From contig JAEZYG010000093.1 of the NCBI GenBank assembly GCA_023419175.1, positions 1-14,075 of the forward strand: DNA of 14,075 nucleotides, written 5' to 3'. The stretch is from Actinomycetes bacterium. GTDB lineage: Bacteria; Actinomycetota; Actinomycetes; Propionibacteriales; Propionibacteriaceae. A model generated the notes under the pieces. It did not search any database. It saw nothing but the letters and a program-made list of their open reading frames with translations, and had not been told where the DNA came from. The position numbers and the translations under genes are program-made. The stretch's first letter is position 1. Each line of letters begins with the position of its first letter. Shown piece by piece: positions 1 through 6,792 of this stretch.

Positions 1-306
1 GGTTCCAGCAGCTCCACCTTCCGATTGCATCTCGATGACGGTGGGAAGATTTCCCCAGATATTGAGTCGGTCATGAGCGGCCCATTCATCTGCCAACTCA
101 GCCATAGGAGAGCTCGGGGTGATCGGGTAGATCGAACACAATTCGTTGACGCGGAAGGCGACATCGGCGGCTGCAGTATTGCCATCGATAATCGAACGAA
201 CCGCATCGGGAGTGGCTTCAGGATTATCGCGATCGAGATTGGCGATGGGATCTTCAGCGCCGAGCATATTGGGCTTCGGTGCGGGAACGGTATCTACACT
301 CATCAT
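1..306 (-). CDS. nifJ: Pyruvate:ferredoxin (flavodoxin) oxidoreductase, N-terminal part (cut by window edge)
   Basis: Only the first 102 codons are in the window; the frame stays open to the left edge. NifJ/PFOR decarboxylates pyruvate to acetyl-CoA and passes electrons to ferredoxin or flavodoxin, using TPP and Fe-S clusters in the cytoplasm. The visible part matches the start of the pyrimidine-binding domain: DGNTAAADVA (residues 41-50), IYPITPSSP (59-67) and MQSEGGAAG (93-101), all typical of the family (about 1,170-1,200 residues when complete). The roughly 35 residues before the conserved domain are slightly longer than usual. Two ATG codons lie in tandem: the first (306) makes an ATGA overlap with the upstream stop, the second (303) makes a TGATG overlap and sits 5 nt from GGAG, so either may be used. 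The gene is translationally coupled to the upstream flavoprotein. Identification is by recalled family motifs, not by a search. Confidence 0.9.
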   Translation of the reverse strand, partial: MMSVDTVPAPKPNMLGAEDPIANLDRDNPEATPDAVRSIIDGNTAAADVAFRVNELCSIYPITPSSPMAELADEWAAHDRLNIWGNLPTVIEMQSEGGAAGT

Positions 307-1928
307 TTCTCCGCAATCATCTCGATGGCATGTACGGGGCATTGGTCGTAGCAGGTGGCGCATCCAGTGCATCTGCTGTAGTCGAAGCGATAGCGATGTC
401 CTTTACCCAATTTGACGATGGCGTCTTCGGGACAGGATCCTAGACAGCCGTCGCATTCAAAGCAGTTACCGCAGCTAAGACAGCGTCGGGCTTCAAATTC
501 CGCTTCGTCTGGACTCAATCCCTTGACCACTTCGTCGAAATCGAGACGTTCATCTTGAGCGAGTTCTTTTTGAATGGAACGGGGGTGATCGCCGAAATAC
601 CATAGATGAAGATCATCGAATTCCACGAGGGGGTGTTTGATCTTCGGCTCTGGTTTTTGACGGTTGAGCCAGGTGTCGATCATCTTTGCCGCCTTCTTCC
701 CGTGTCCGACCCCGATAGTCACCGTCCTATCGGAGGGAACCGCATCTCCGCCAGCGAAGATTCCGGGAACATCGGTCATCAAGGTTTTGGGATCGACCTG
801 GACGACATCGTCGATAAATCTCAGACCGGGAATATTGCGTAAGAATCCGGTATCTGCCATCTGGCCAACCGCCATGATGACGGTGTCTGCGGGAAGGGTC
901 TCAAAACGCCCAGTGCCACGAGCTCGTCCGTTTTCATCCAATTCCATGATTTCGACTTGGATGTCCTCGCCGACTTCATTGATCGTGCGCAACCAGTGGA
1001 CTTTTACTCCTTCACCTTCCGCTTCGGTGAGCTCTTCAAGGTGGGCGGGCATCTGCTCTTGGGTGCGGCGGTAGATGATGACAGCTTCTTCAGCTCCCAT
1101 ACGTTTTGCCACGCGGGCGGCGTCCATGGCGGTATTTCCACCACCGTAGACGGCGACTCGACGGCCAATCATCGGCCGATCTCCTGAAGCGACACCGCGA
1201 AGGAAGTCCACCGCATCCACCATTTTTCCGGCATCCATGCTCGGGATCTCTACACGGCGCGATAGGTGAGCGCCGACGGCGACGAATACCGCATCGAAAT
1301 GTCCTTGGCGCTGTTCGGCGAGCAGATCATCAACGGTGTGGTTGAGAACAATCTTGACGCCCATCTTTTCGATACGGGCTATCTCAGCATCGACGATATC
1401 GCGTGGTAGACGGTAGGCGGGGATACCGTAGCGCATCATGCCGCCAGCTTTTTCTCCAGCGTCATGAATTTCGACGCTGTGTCCGAGGCGCGCCAGATGA
1501 TAGGCGGCTGACAGTCCTGATGGACCAGCTCCGATAACGAGGACGCGATAGCCCGTAGACGGGCGTGCATGGTCGAAATTCCATCCCTTTTCGATCGCCA
1601 TATCTCCCAGATAACGCTCGACTGAGTGGATGGAGACGGCGGCGTCAAGATCTTTACGGTTGCACGCTGTCTCGCAGGGGTGATAGCAAACGCGTCCGTG
1701 AATGGCGGGGAAAGGGTTATCGCGCGTGAGTTGACGCCAGGCAGCTTCCGTCTCTCCCGCTTTGATAAGACGTAGCCATTCTTGGATATTTTCCCCAGCA
1801 GGGCATGCGTTATTACAAGGGGGGAGGAGGTCAACATAAACCGGCATTCGCGTCCGGACGGGAGAAACTCTTCCGCTGCCCGCAGAGAGATCGGGGAGTT
1901 GAGTGATATCGAGAGCTTCTGGACTCAT
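303..1928 (-). CDS. GltD-type FAD/NAD(P)H oxidoreductase with C-terminal ferredoxin-like 4Fe-4S domain
   Basis: This 541-residue cytoplasmic flavoprotein resembles the glutamate synthase small subunit but is not next to gltB. In order: an N-terminal Fe-S region (C38, C42, C81, C85, C89), an FAD-binding Rossmann motif GAGPSG (133-138), an NAD(P)H-binding motif GGGNTAMDAA (about 262-271), the GltD-type FAGGDA (391-396), and a C-terminal ferredoxin-like region. The last has one cysteine-rich cluster (C483, 486, 489, 492, 495, 499) and one classic CxxCxxCxxxCP (C520, 523, 526, 530). ATG at 1928 is preceded by AGGAAGG at good spacing. Its stop overlaps the start of nifJ, so the likely role (inferred) is moving electrons between NAD(P)H and the ferredoxin pool used by PFOR. 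Glutamate synthase activity is unlikely without a large subunit nearby, though gltB could lie elsewhere. Confidence 0.85.
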   Translation of the reverse strand: MSPEALDITQLPDLSAGSGRVSPVRTRMPVYVDLLPPCNNACPAGENIQEWLRLIKAGETEAAWRQLTRDNPFPAIHGRVCYHPCETACNRKDLDAAVSIHSVERYLGDMAIEKGWNFDHARPSTGYRVLVIGAGPSGLSAAYHLARLGHSVEIHDAGEKAGGMMRYGIPAYRLPRDIVDAEIARIEKMGVKIVLNHTVDDLLAEQRQGHFDAVFVAVGAHLSRRVEIPSMDAGKMVDAVDFLRGVASGDRPMIGRRVAVYGGGNTAMDAARVAKRMGAEEAVIIYRRTQEQMPAHLEELTEAEGEGVKVHWLRTINEVGEDIQVEIMELDENGRARGTGRFETLPADTVIMAVGQMADTGFLRNIPGLRFIDDVVQVDPKTLMTDVPGIFAGGDAVPSDRTVTIGVGHGKKAAKMIDTWLNRQKPEPKIKHPLVEFDDLHLWYFGDHPRSIQKELAQDERLDFDEVVKGLSPDEAEFEARRCLSCGNCFECDGCLGSCPEDAIVKLGKGHRYRFDYSRCTGCATCYDQCPVHAIEMIAEK

Positions 1929-1990
1929 CGCAACCTTCCTGCCAGTCGTCGATGACAGTTACCGCTTATCAACGGCGACTATGAATAGAA

Positions 1991-2006
1991 CTCTAGAAAT
2001 CTAGAG
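1991..2006. promoter_or_regulatory. Inverted repeat CTCTAGA-AA-TCTAGAG, candidate operator upstream of the flavoprotein-nifJ operon
   Basis: Perfect 7-bp arms with a 2-bp spacer lie 63 bp upstream of the ATG at 1928. Direct copies of AACGGCGA occur on both sides (1971-1978 and 2017-2024), nearly symmetric about the palindrome. Size and place fit a dimeric regulator site. The regulator is unknown, no convincing -35/-10 pair was fixed, and the short palindrome could be chance. Confidence 0.35.
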
Positions 2007-2126
2007 GGATTGCCTTAACGGCGAGTTTAGACCTTTATAAGAGGGAGAAAAAATTAGGAAACCTTAGTAGAAGGGGAAAGAGAAATGAGTCAATAAAATA
2101 CCTAGATAAAAGCATAAATAAAAAGA

Positions 2127-2172
2127 AACCCTACTATTTTAGAAATGTTTATATTCCCAAAATAGTAGGGTT
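2127..2172 (-). terminator. Rho-independent terminator after the thiamine-binding protein gene
   Basis: Perfect 14-bp arms (2127-2140 and 2159-2172) surround an 18-nt loop. Read on the minus strand, the hairpin starts 9 nt after the stop codon at 2182 and is followed directly by TCTTTTTATTTATG, a U-rich tail. It ends the yihY-like/thiamine-binding operon and separates it from the flavoprotein-nifJ operon. Confidence 0.9.
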
Positions 2173-2181
2173 GTGAAATAT

Positions 2182-2481
2182 TCAAGAATTTAAAGCGTTT
2201 TCAAGACGTTCCACTTTCCCGGTCAGCTCGTTGTGATATCCAGGTCTCAAATCCGCTTTGAGAACCAAGGAGACGCGAGCTGAATTCTCTTGAACCGCCT
2301 CGCAGGCTTTTTTGATGACCTCCATGCACTCATCCCATTCACCTTCGATAGTGGTGAACATCGCATCTGTGGAATTGGGAAGTCCGCAATCGCGTACGAC
2401 GCTAACCGCGCGGGCTACCGCGTCATGGACGCTGCCGTCTGGTCCGCTCTCGGCAGGGGTGATGGAAAAAGCGAAAAGCAT
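2182..2481 (-). CDS. MTH1187/YkoF-like thiamine-binding family protein
   Basis: A 99-residue soluble protein matching the MTH1187 family (thiamine-binding domain, formerly DUF77), a ferredoxin-like fold related to Bacillus YkoF, which binds thiamine or its hydroxymethylpyrimidine part. Family features seen are the start MLFAFSITP, the central FTTIEGEWDE (42-51) followed by an amphipathic helix, and the RVSLVLKADLRPG strand (69-81). Length is normal for the family. The ATG is 6 nt after the stop of the upstream membrane protein gene, with GAGG overlapping that stop, so the two are co-transcribed and probably coupled. A terminator follows. The molecular role is not firmly known even for the family; binding and buffering of thiamine or its precursor is the usual suggestion. 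The next operon downstream encodes a TPP enzyme (NifJ), but nothing in the sequence links the two. Confidence 0.8.
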   Translation of the reverse strand: MLFAFSITPAESGPDGSVHDAVARAVSVVRDCGLPNSTDAMFTTIEGEWDECMEVIKKACEAVQENSARVSLVLKADLRPGYHNELTGKVERLENALNS

Positions 2482-2487
2482 CTGACC

Positions 2488-3645
2488 TCACTTGATGATG
2501 GTTCCAGGCATCCGTGGCTCGCGCATAGATGGGGGTAAATCGGCTGGATTGGTGGAAGCTCCACGGGTATAGCGTAATGCTCGCGCCTTTTCGATCGCTG
2601 TTTTTTCCTTCTCGGCCTTTTTGTCGCTAGCGGTGGTATCTCGTGGGGGAAGTTGAAGATCGATCTCAGCTTCAATGCCTGCCTGGAGTTGACGTCCACG
2701 CTCCAATTCAGCATCGAGCTGAGCGCCAAAGAGCAAGATCGTATTGATGATATAGAGCCACAATAAGGCGATCATGACTCCAGCTAAAGTGCCATAGGTA
2801 GCGTTGTAATTGCCAAAATTGGATACGTAGAAGAAGAATCCACCAGTGGCGAGAATGCACACGGCGATCGCCACGATGGCTCCGATAGAAACCCAACGGA
2901 ATTTCGGCTGCTGAACATTGGGCGTCCCCCAGTAGAGCAAAGCGACAGCAACGATGATGGCGAAAGCCAAGACGAACCATTTAGCGATCGACCAGATCAG
3001 CAAGGCTTGAGAGCCCAAGCCGATGAGCCTGCCGATCATTTCAGCGATTGGTCCCGAGATCACCAACATGAGCATGGCGACAGTGGTTAAGAAGAGAATG
3101 GCGGCGGTCAAGATATACATGGTCAGATTGAAACGCAACGGGCCGCGTCCTTCGGCGATGTTGTAGATCTTATTCATCGCCGTGCTAAAGGCTTTGACGT
3201 AACTTGATGCCGACCATAAAGCGGTGGCAAGACCGATGATCAAGCCGATCCCTGGAGCAGGTGTGGCGAGGAGGCTTTCGAGGGCAGACGAGATGGTTTC
3301 GAAGGATTCCTCTGGGGCGACATCGCGCAGCTGGTCAAGAACTTGTGAGACGGTATCCGAGCTTTGTCCGAAGATGCCGAGAATCGATACGACAGCGATC
3401 AGAGCTGGGAAAATCGAAAAGATCGTCCGATAGGTCAGACCTGCGGAAAGGTCGGCGCATCCGTTGTTGCCGAATTGGCGGATCGTAGACGAGAGGACGA
3501 ATCCCCAATTGGGTTTGGTGATCTCGGTAGGGGAATCGGCTTTAGTCTCGTGATCTGGATCCGGAGCGTTACGCGGATCGGTGACGCGTCCGTCTTCGCG
3601 ACGCTGACTGTTATGGCAAACCGACGATGTCGATGGAGAGCTCAC
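2488..3645 (-). CDS. YihY/BrkB-family inner membrane protein
   Basis: A 385-residue integral membrane protein of the YihY/virulence factor BrkB family, sometimes mis-annotated as ribonuclease BN. About six hydrophobic segments are visible (roughly 71-92, 131-150, 175-200, 213-239, 250-273, 286-309). Family-type stretches include SAGLTYRTIFSIFPALIA (67-84), LLYWGTPN (236-243) and NATYGTLAGVMIALLWLYI (281-299). The N-terminal 45 residues and the C-terminal tail from about 315 are hydrophilic and charged, presumably cytoplasmic. The start is GTG at 3645, with TGAGG 5 nt upstream; no better in-frame start was seen. Physiological role is unknown for the family. It is the first gene of a two-gene unit with the thiamine-binding protein, and its promoter must lie in 3646-3899, shared with the divergent haem operon. 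Confidence 0.85.
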   Translation of the reverse strand: MSSPSTSSVCHNSQRREDGRVTDPRNAPDPDHETKADSPTEITKPNWGFVLSSTIRQFGNNGCADLSAGLTYRTIFSIFPALIAVVSILGIFGQSSDTVSQVLDQLRDVAPEESFETISSALESLLATPAPGIGLIIGLATALWSASSYVKAFSTAMNKIYNIAEGRGPLRFNLTMYILTAAILFLTTVAMLMLVISGPIAEMIGRLIGLGSQALLIWSIAKWFVLAFAIIVAVALLYWGTPNVQQPKFRWVSIGAIVAIAVCILATGGFFFYVSNFGNYNATYGTLAGVMIALLWLYIINTILLFGAQLDAELERGRQLQAGIEAEIDLQLPPRDTTASDKKAEKEKTAIEKARALRYTRGASTNPADLPPSMREPRMPGTIIK

Positions 3646-3702
3646 AAAAACCTCACATGTCTATTGGATATTCACTACAAGTCTGGCTTATAGAAGGGTG
3701 AT

Positions 3703-3867
3703 GTGGACGGAAAACGCGTGGGTGGGCGTCCGCTCTTAGCTGAACTGTGGCCACTTCTAAGCAGATGTAAAGCATGTGGTCTCGCCAATCGTGAAAATGC
3801 TTCATTGCAATTTGAAAATCTTGGAAGGGTTGCTAGAAGTCGCTTAAATAGTGTTAGCTTAACCTAA
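3703..3867 (+). CDS. Possible small ORF, 54 codons, upstream of the haem operon (doubtful)
   Basis: A GTG start at 3703 follows AGAAGGG at 3692-3698, and the frame runs to a TAA at 3865-3867 inside the DtxR-like box. The predicted 54-residue product has CKAC at residues 22-25 and is basic. No family was recognised. Because its 3' end coincides with the presumed operator/promoter of the next gene, it is more likely chance or a remnant than a real gene. It is listed because the ribosome-binding site is good. Confidence 0.12.
   Translation: MDGKRVGGRPLLAELWPLLSRCKACGLANRENASLQFENLGRVARSRLNSVSLT
3849..3867 (+). promoter_or_regulatory. DtxR/IdeR-like iron box upstream of the HtaA-hmuTUV operon
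   Basis: TAGTGTTAGCTTAACCTAA agrees at 15 of 19 positions with the corynebacterial DtxR consensus TTAGGTTAGSCTAACCTAA, including the GTTA-N3-TAACC core at correct spacing. It ends 32 bp before the start codon at 3900, where bound repressor would block promoter or early transcript. Functionally it fits: DtxR-type proteins repress haem and iron uptake genes when iron is plentiful. The match was counted by eye; binding is inferred. Confidence 0.65.
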
Positions 3868-3899
3868 GAAGTTAGTGTCTCCTGAGAAAGGGAAGATAG

Positions 3900-5666
3900 A
3901 TGAAAGCTTGGAAGAGAGCGGGTGCAATCGCACTTTCCAGCTTTGCGCTAGTAGTGGGTTCCTTGACCAATGCGGCGCCGATAGCTCAAGCAGATAATCC
4001 AACTCCTACTGTGACCGTCTCCAAGGCTCCGCGTGCTGGTGGGGAAGTGACGATCACCGGTAGCGGTTTTGCCACACAAGGTCCAGGTGTCTATGTGGCG
4101 ATCGCTCCTTCGACAACTCCAGAATTCTATGGACATTCGGGTGAATTTTTCGGTCATACCGGTGGCGATATGACTGAAGATAAATCGACTTTCTGGGTGT
4201 GTACTCCTGCGATGGAAGCTATGTGCAAGTCCTTATCTCAGGGCGTGCCGATGGGGACAGACGGTAGCTTCACGGTGAAGATGTCATCTCCCGCCTTTGA
4301 AGAGGGTAAAGAGTGGGTGGTCTTGACGACCCGCGCTCATGGTCAAGGCAAGACGAATAAGGATCAAGATACTCGTACGGCGCTGGTCTATGAAGAAGCT
4401 GCTCCGGCTCCGGCTCCAGATCCTGCTCCGGCTCCAGATCCTGCTCCTGGTGGTGAGAGCAAGCCATCTCTTAGCCTGAGCGAAGCTCCTCGTGAAGGTG
4501 GAGCGATCACCGTCAAGGGGACGGGATTCAACCCCGATAAGCCAGGTGTCTACGTTCTCTTAGCAGATGCTGACGTTTCAGGCTTCTACAGCTCAAAAGA
4601 AGATCAGCGTAAAGATGTCGTGTGGGTATCCGTAGGCAATGAGGTCGCCAATAGCGATCGCGGCAAGACTGCTCCGATGGCTGAGGATGGCTCCTTTGAA
4701 GTGACGTTGACCGCTCCCGCTTTTGAGGAGGGCAAATCCTATGCCGTCTACACCTCACGCGCTCACGGTAGCGGAATGGTCGATAAGTCCAACGACGTTC
4801 GCGCAGAAGTCGTCTATGCAGCTGTGAAGCCTGCTCCGTCTGAGGGAGATAAACCATCTGCCAATCCTGTGAAGCCTGCTCCGTCTGAGGGAGATAAACC
4901 ATCCGCCAATCCTGTGAAGCCTGCTCCCTCTGAGCCGAAGAAGGAAGAGAAGAAGGACGAGCCAAAGTGCGAGGTGAATCCCAATAAGACCCGTGTACTC
5001 AGCGGCTCACTCGATTGGGGATTGCGCAAGTCCTTTACGACCTATATCGAAGGATCTATCGCGAACGGTAAGATCTTTCCATCAGACGGTGTCTCCTTTA
5101 CCAATCGCGTCTTCTCCTTCCCAGCAGTGGCAGGAATCTACGATTTGTCCACCCGTCAAGGAACGCTCAATTTCGGCGGGACGGTGCATTTCACAGGTCA
5201 TAGAGGCATTCTCAATACGACCTTCTCAAATCCCACCCTTGAGATCAATGGCGATTCCGCTGTGCTCTATCTGACCGCTGCCAGCAATAACGCTGAGGGC
5301 AAGCAGATCATCAATGAGCGCGTTGCCTTCGCCAATGTCGCCTTGAGTGTCAATGCCGATGCCACATCGATGTCTATCTCCGCATCTTCGGTGACCTTGA
5401 CCGATGCAGGAGCTCGAGCATTCGCTAACTTCTATCAGCCTGGTGAAGCTCTCGATACCTTCAGCGCATCGCTCAGCCTAGGCCCGGGTGAGATCTGCAA
5501 CGCCGATGGAACCAAGACGGTCTTTGGGGCAGATGGAAGTTCGTCCACCGGACGCCCAGGTAAACTCCCGACGACTGGAGCTGAAGGAACTGCTCCTTTC
5601 TCCGCTCTGCTCGTAAGCCTGGTGGCTGCCAGCTATGTGATCGCGCGCCGTTATACGCGTATCTGA
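3900..5666 (+). CDS. Cell-wall-anchored HtaA-domain haem-binding protein (LPTTG)
   Basis: A 588-residue secreted surface protein. Domains: Sec signal peptide (1-31, AQA before the likely cut); two related Ig-like repeats (about 34-165 and 188-307) sharing GGxxTxxGxGF, GVYV and PAFEEGK; a Pro/Ala/Asp linker (168-184); a linker of near-identical 15-residue repeats (309-345) and a Lys/Glu stretch; one HtaA domain (about 364-527); sortase signal LPTTG (556-560), hydrophobic segment and RRYTRI tail. The HtaA domain keeps the conserved Tyr (Y382, in SFTTYI) and His (H434, in FTGHRG) linked to haem binding in this family. C357 and C533 flank it and may form a disulphide; C101 and C109 may form another in the first repeat. 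The ATG follows AAAGGGAAG. It heads the hmu operon behind a DtxR-like box, so it is probably induced by iron limitation. It likely captures haem outside the cell and hands it to HmuT. Confidence 0.88.
   Translation: MKAWKRAGAIALSSFALVVGSLTNAAPIAQADNPTPTVTVSKAPRAGGEVTITGSGFATQGPGVYVAIAPSTTPEFYGHSGEFFGHTGGDMTEDKSTFWVCTPAMEAMCKSLSQGVPMGTDGSFTVKMSSPAFEEGKEWVVLTTRAHGQGKTNKDQDTRTALVYEEAAPAPAPDPAPAPDPAPGGESKPSLSLSEAPREGGAITVKGTGFNPDKPGVYVLLADADVSGFYSSKEDQRKDVVWVSVGNEVANSDRGKTAPMAEDGSFEVTLTAPAFEEGKSYAVYTSRAHGSGMVDKSNDVRAEVVYAAVKPAPSEGDKPSANPVKPAPSEGDKPSANPVKPAPSEPKKEEKKDEPKCEVNPNKTRVLSGSLDWGLRKSFTTYIEGSIANGKIFPSDGVSFTNRVFSFPAVAGIYDLSTRQGTLNFGGTVHFTGHRGILNTTFSNPTLEINGDSAVLYLTAASNNAEGKQIINERVAFANVALSVNADATSMSISASSVTLTDAGARAFANFYQPGEALDTFSASLSLGPGEICNADGTKTVFGADGSSSTGRPGKLPTTGAEGTAPFSALLVSLVAASYVIARRYTRI
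4407..4442 (+). repeat. 18-bp tandem repeat (two units) encoding APAPDP linker
   Basis: Two consecutive in-frame units of GCTCCGGCTCCAGATCCT-type sequence encode residues 170-181 of the HtaA surface protein. They form a flexible Pro-rich hinge between the two Ig-like repeats. This is a common linker in wall-anchored proteins. Confidence 0.7.
4824..4934 (+). repeat. 45-bp tandem repeat, two full units plus a partial third
   Basis: Units at 4824-4868 and 4869-4913 differ at a single base; a partial unit follows at 4914-4934. Each unit encodes the 15-residue linker VKPAPSEGDKPSANP between the second Ig-like repeat and the HtaA domain. The near-identity points to recent duplication by slippage. 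Since the unit is a multiple of three, copy-number change would alter only the distance of the HtaA domain from the distal domains. Confidence 0.9.
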
Positions 5667-5684
5667 GCTCACGCTGGGCATTAC

Positions 5685-5712
5685 ATGGGGACGAGGGTGA
5701 CCTCGTCCCCAT
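5685..5712 (+). promoter_or_regulatory. Strong intercistronic hairpin between the HtaA gene and hmuT
   Basis: Perfect 12-bp arms (ATGGGGACGAGG and its complement) close a GTGA tetraloop, which is of the stable GNRA type. It lies 18 nt after the HtaA-protein stop and ends 9 nt before the hmuT ribosome-binding site. No T-run follows, so a classic intrinsic terminator is unlikely. A transcript-stability or partial-attenuation element that lowers hmuTUV relative to the surface protein is more plausible. Confidence 0.6.
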
Positions 5713-5733
5713 CTGGTGAATGAAAGGCAAAAC

Positions 5734-6792
5734 GTGAAAAGACTGTTCATACCAATCGTGTGTATGGCGATGGCATTGGGTATTAGCGGATGTCAAAAGA
5801 GCGCAGACAGCGCTCCCTCTTCTGCGCCTTCCTCGGCTGTTGCTGCTCTGGATCTTCCCGATCCGCGATCTTTGAGCGGTGTAAGCGAGGTTGAAGCCCT
5901 TCCAGATCCTCAGGTGATCGAAGGGGATTTTGAGCAGGTTCTACCCGCTCAGGTCACCGATGAAGAGGGCAATCAGGTGACGGTTTCGTCCACAGAAAGG
6001 ATTGTTCCTCTCGACCTCTATGGGACGATCAGTCGAACTGTCATCGCTTTGGGATATGGCGATCACATCGTTGGACGCACGGTCTCGTCCACAGAAAATC
6101 AATTGGCGAATCTGCCAGTTGTGACCGAAAACGGACATTCCATCAACGTGGAAGCTGTACTCTCGCTGAAGCCGACCGTCATCATCGCAGATCGTAGCGT
6201 CGGTCCGCCTGAAGCTTTGGATCAACTGCGTGCAGCGGGTGTTCCTCTCGTCTTGATAAATCCCCATCGCTCTTTGGATAGCAATGCCAAACTGATCGCC
6301 TCTGTCGCGGCCGCTCTCGGTGCTGATAAGGCGGGAGAAGCTCTCAATGAGAGAGTGGAGCAGGAGATATCTACCGCTCGTCAACAGATCGCGGCATGGG
6401 CTCCTGAGAAACCTCTTGATATCGCATTTCTCTATGTGCGCGGATCTGGTGGGATCTTCTTCATTTTGGGCTCTGAGGACGGGGCTACTGAGTTGATCGA
6501 GGCGGTCGGCGGACGAGATATGGCGAGCGCCAATAACATTTCTGGCGTGACTCCTGCCACTGCGGAATCCTTGGTTACCTTGGATCCTGAAGTCATCTTC
6601 GTGATGAAAGATGGGCTGGAATCTACTGGAGGGCTGGAAGGTTTTCTCAATCGTCCAGGAGTCAATCAGACCCGAGCTGGGGCTAAACAACGACTTATCG
6701 CCATCCCAGACGGAGTCTCTCTTGCCTTTGGTCCTCAAAGTGCCGATATCATCACCGCCGTTGCTCGAGCTCTCTATGGAGTGAGCGAGTGA
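5734..6792 (+). CDS. hmuT: HmuT, haem-binding lipoprotein of the haem ABC importer
   Basis: A 352-residue substrate-binding lipoprotein of the PF01497-type (FepB/BtuF-like) fold, anchored to the outer face of the membrane. GTG at 5734 is chosen over an in-frame GTG at 5716 because GAAAGG (5722-5727) is 6 nt upstream and the product begins with a clean lipoprotein signal ending ISGC, with lipidated C20. A flexible linker (21-70) precedes the binding core. H135 (in NGHSINVEA) and Y234 with R236 (in LYVRGSGG) sit where corynebacterial HmuT proteins have their axial His and Tyr and the accompanying Arg, so haem binding is well supported. Other core features are IVPLDLYGTISR (90-101) and LSLKPTVIIAD (143-153). 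It would receive haem from HtaA proteins and deliver it to HmuU. Its stop overlaps the hmuU start. Confidence 0.92.
   Translation: MKRLFIPIVCMAMALGISGCQKSADSAPSSAPSSAVAALDLPDPRSLSGVSEVEALPDPQVIEGDFEQVLPAQVTDEEGNQVTVSSTERIVPLDLYGTISRTVIALGYGDHIVGRTVSSTENQLANLPVVTENGHSINVEAVLSLKPTVIIADRSVGPPEALDQLRAAGVPLVLINPHRSLDSNAKLIASVAAALGADKAGEALNERVEQEISTARQQIAAWAPEKPLDIAFLYVRGSGGIFFILGSEDGATELIEAVGGRDMASANNISGVTPATAESLVTLDPEVIFVMKDGLESTGGLEGFLNRPGVNQTRAGAKQRLIAIPDGVSLAFGPQSADIITAVARALYGVSE

Noticed and set aside
2054..2072. TTAGGAAACCTTAG as a further DtxR box
   Set aside because: The half-sites are too close together to fit the 19-bp DtxR spacing and no gene start follows within a suitable distance.
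3646..3848. Riboswitch or structured RNA in the gap upstream of the haem operon
   Set aside because: Only short chance palindromes (such as GTGGCCAC) were found; no known riboswitch pattern was recognised.
4528..4965. Minus-strand ORF of 145 codons opposite the HtaA surface protein
   Set aside because: Antisense shadow; its repeats simply mirror the 45-bp repeat, and the plus-strand protein is clearly real.
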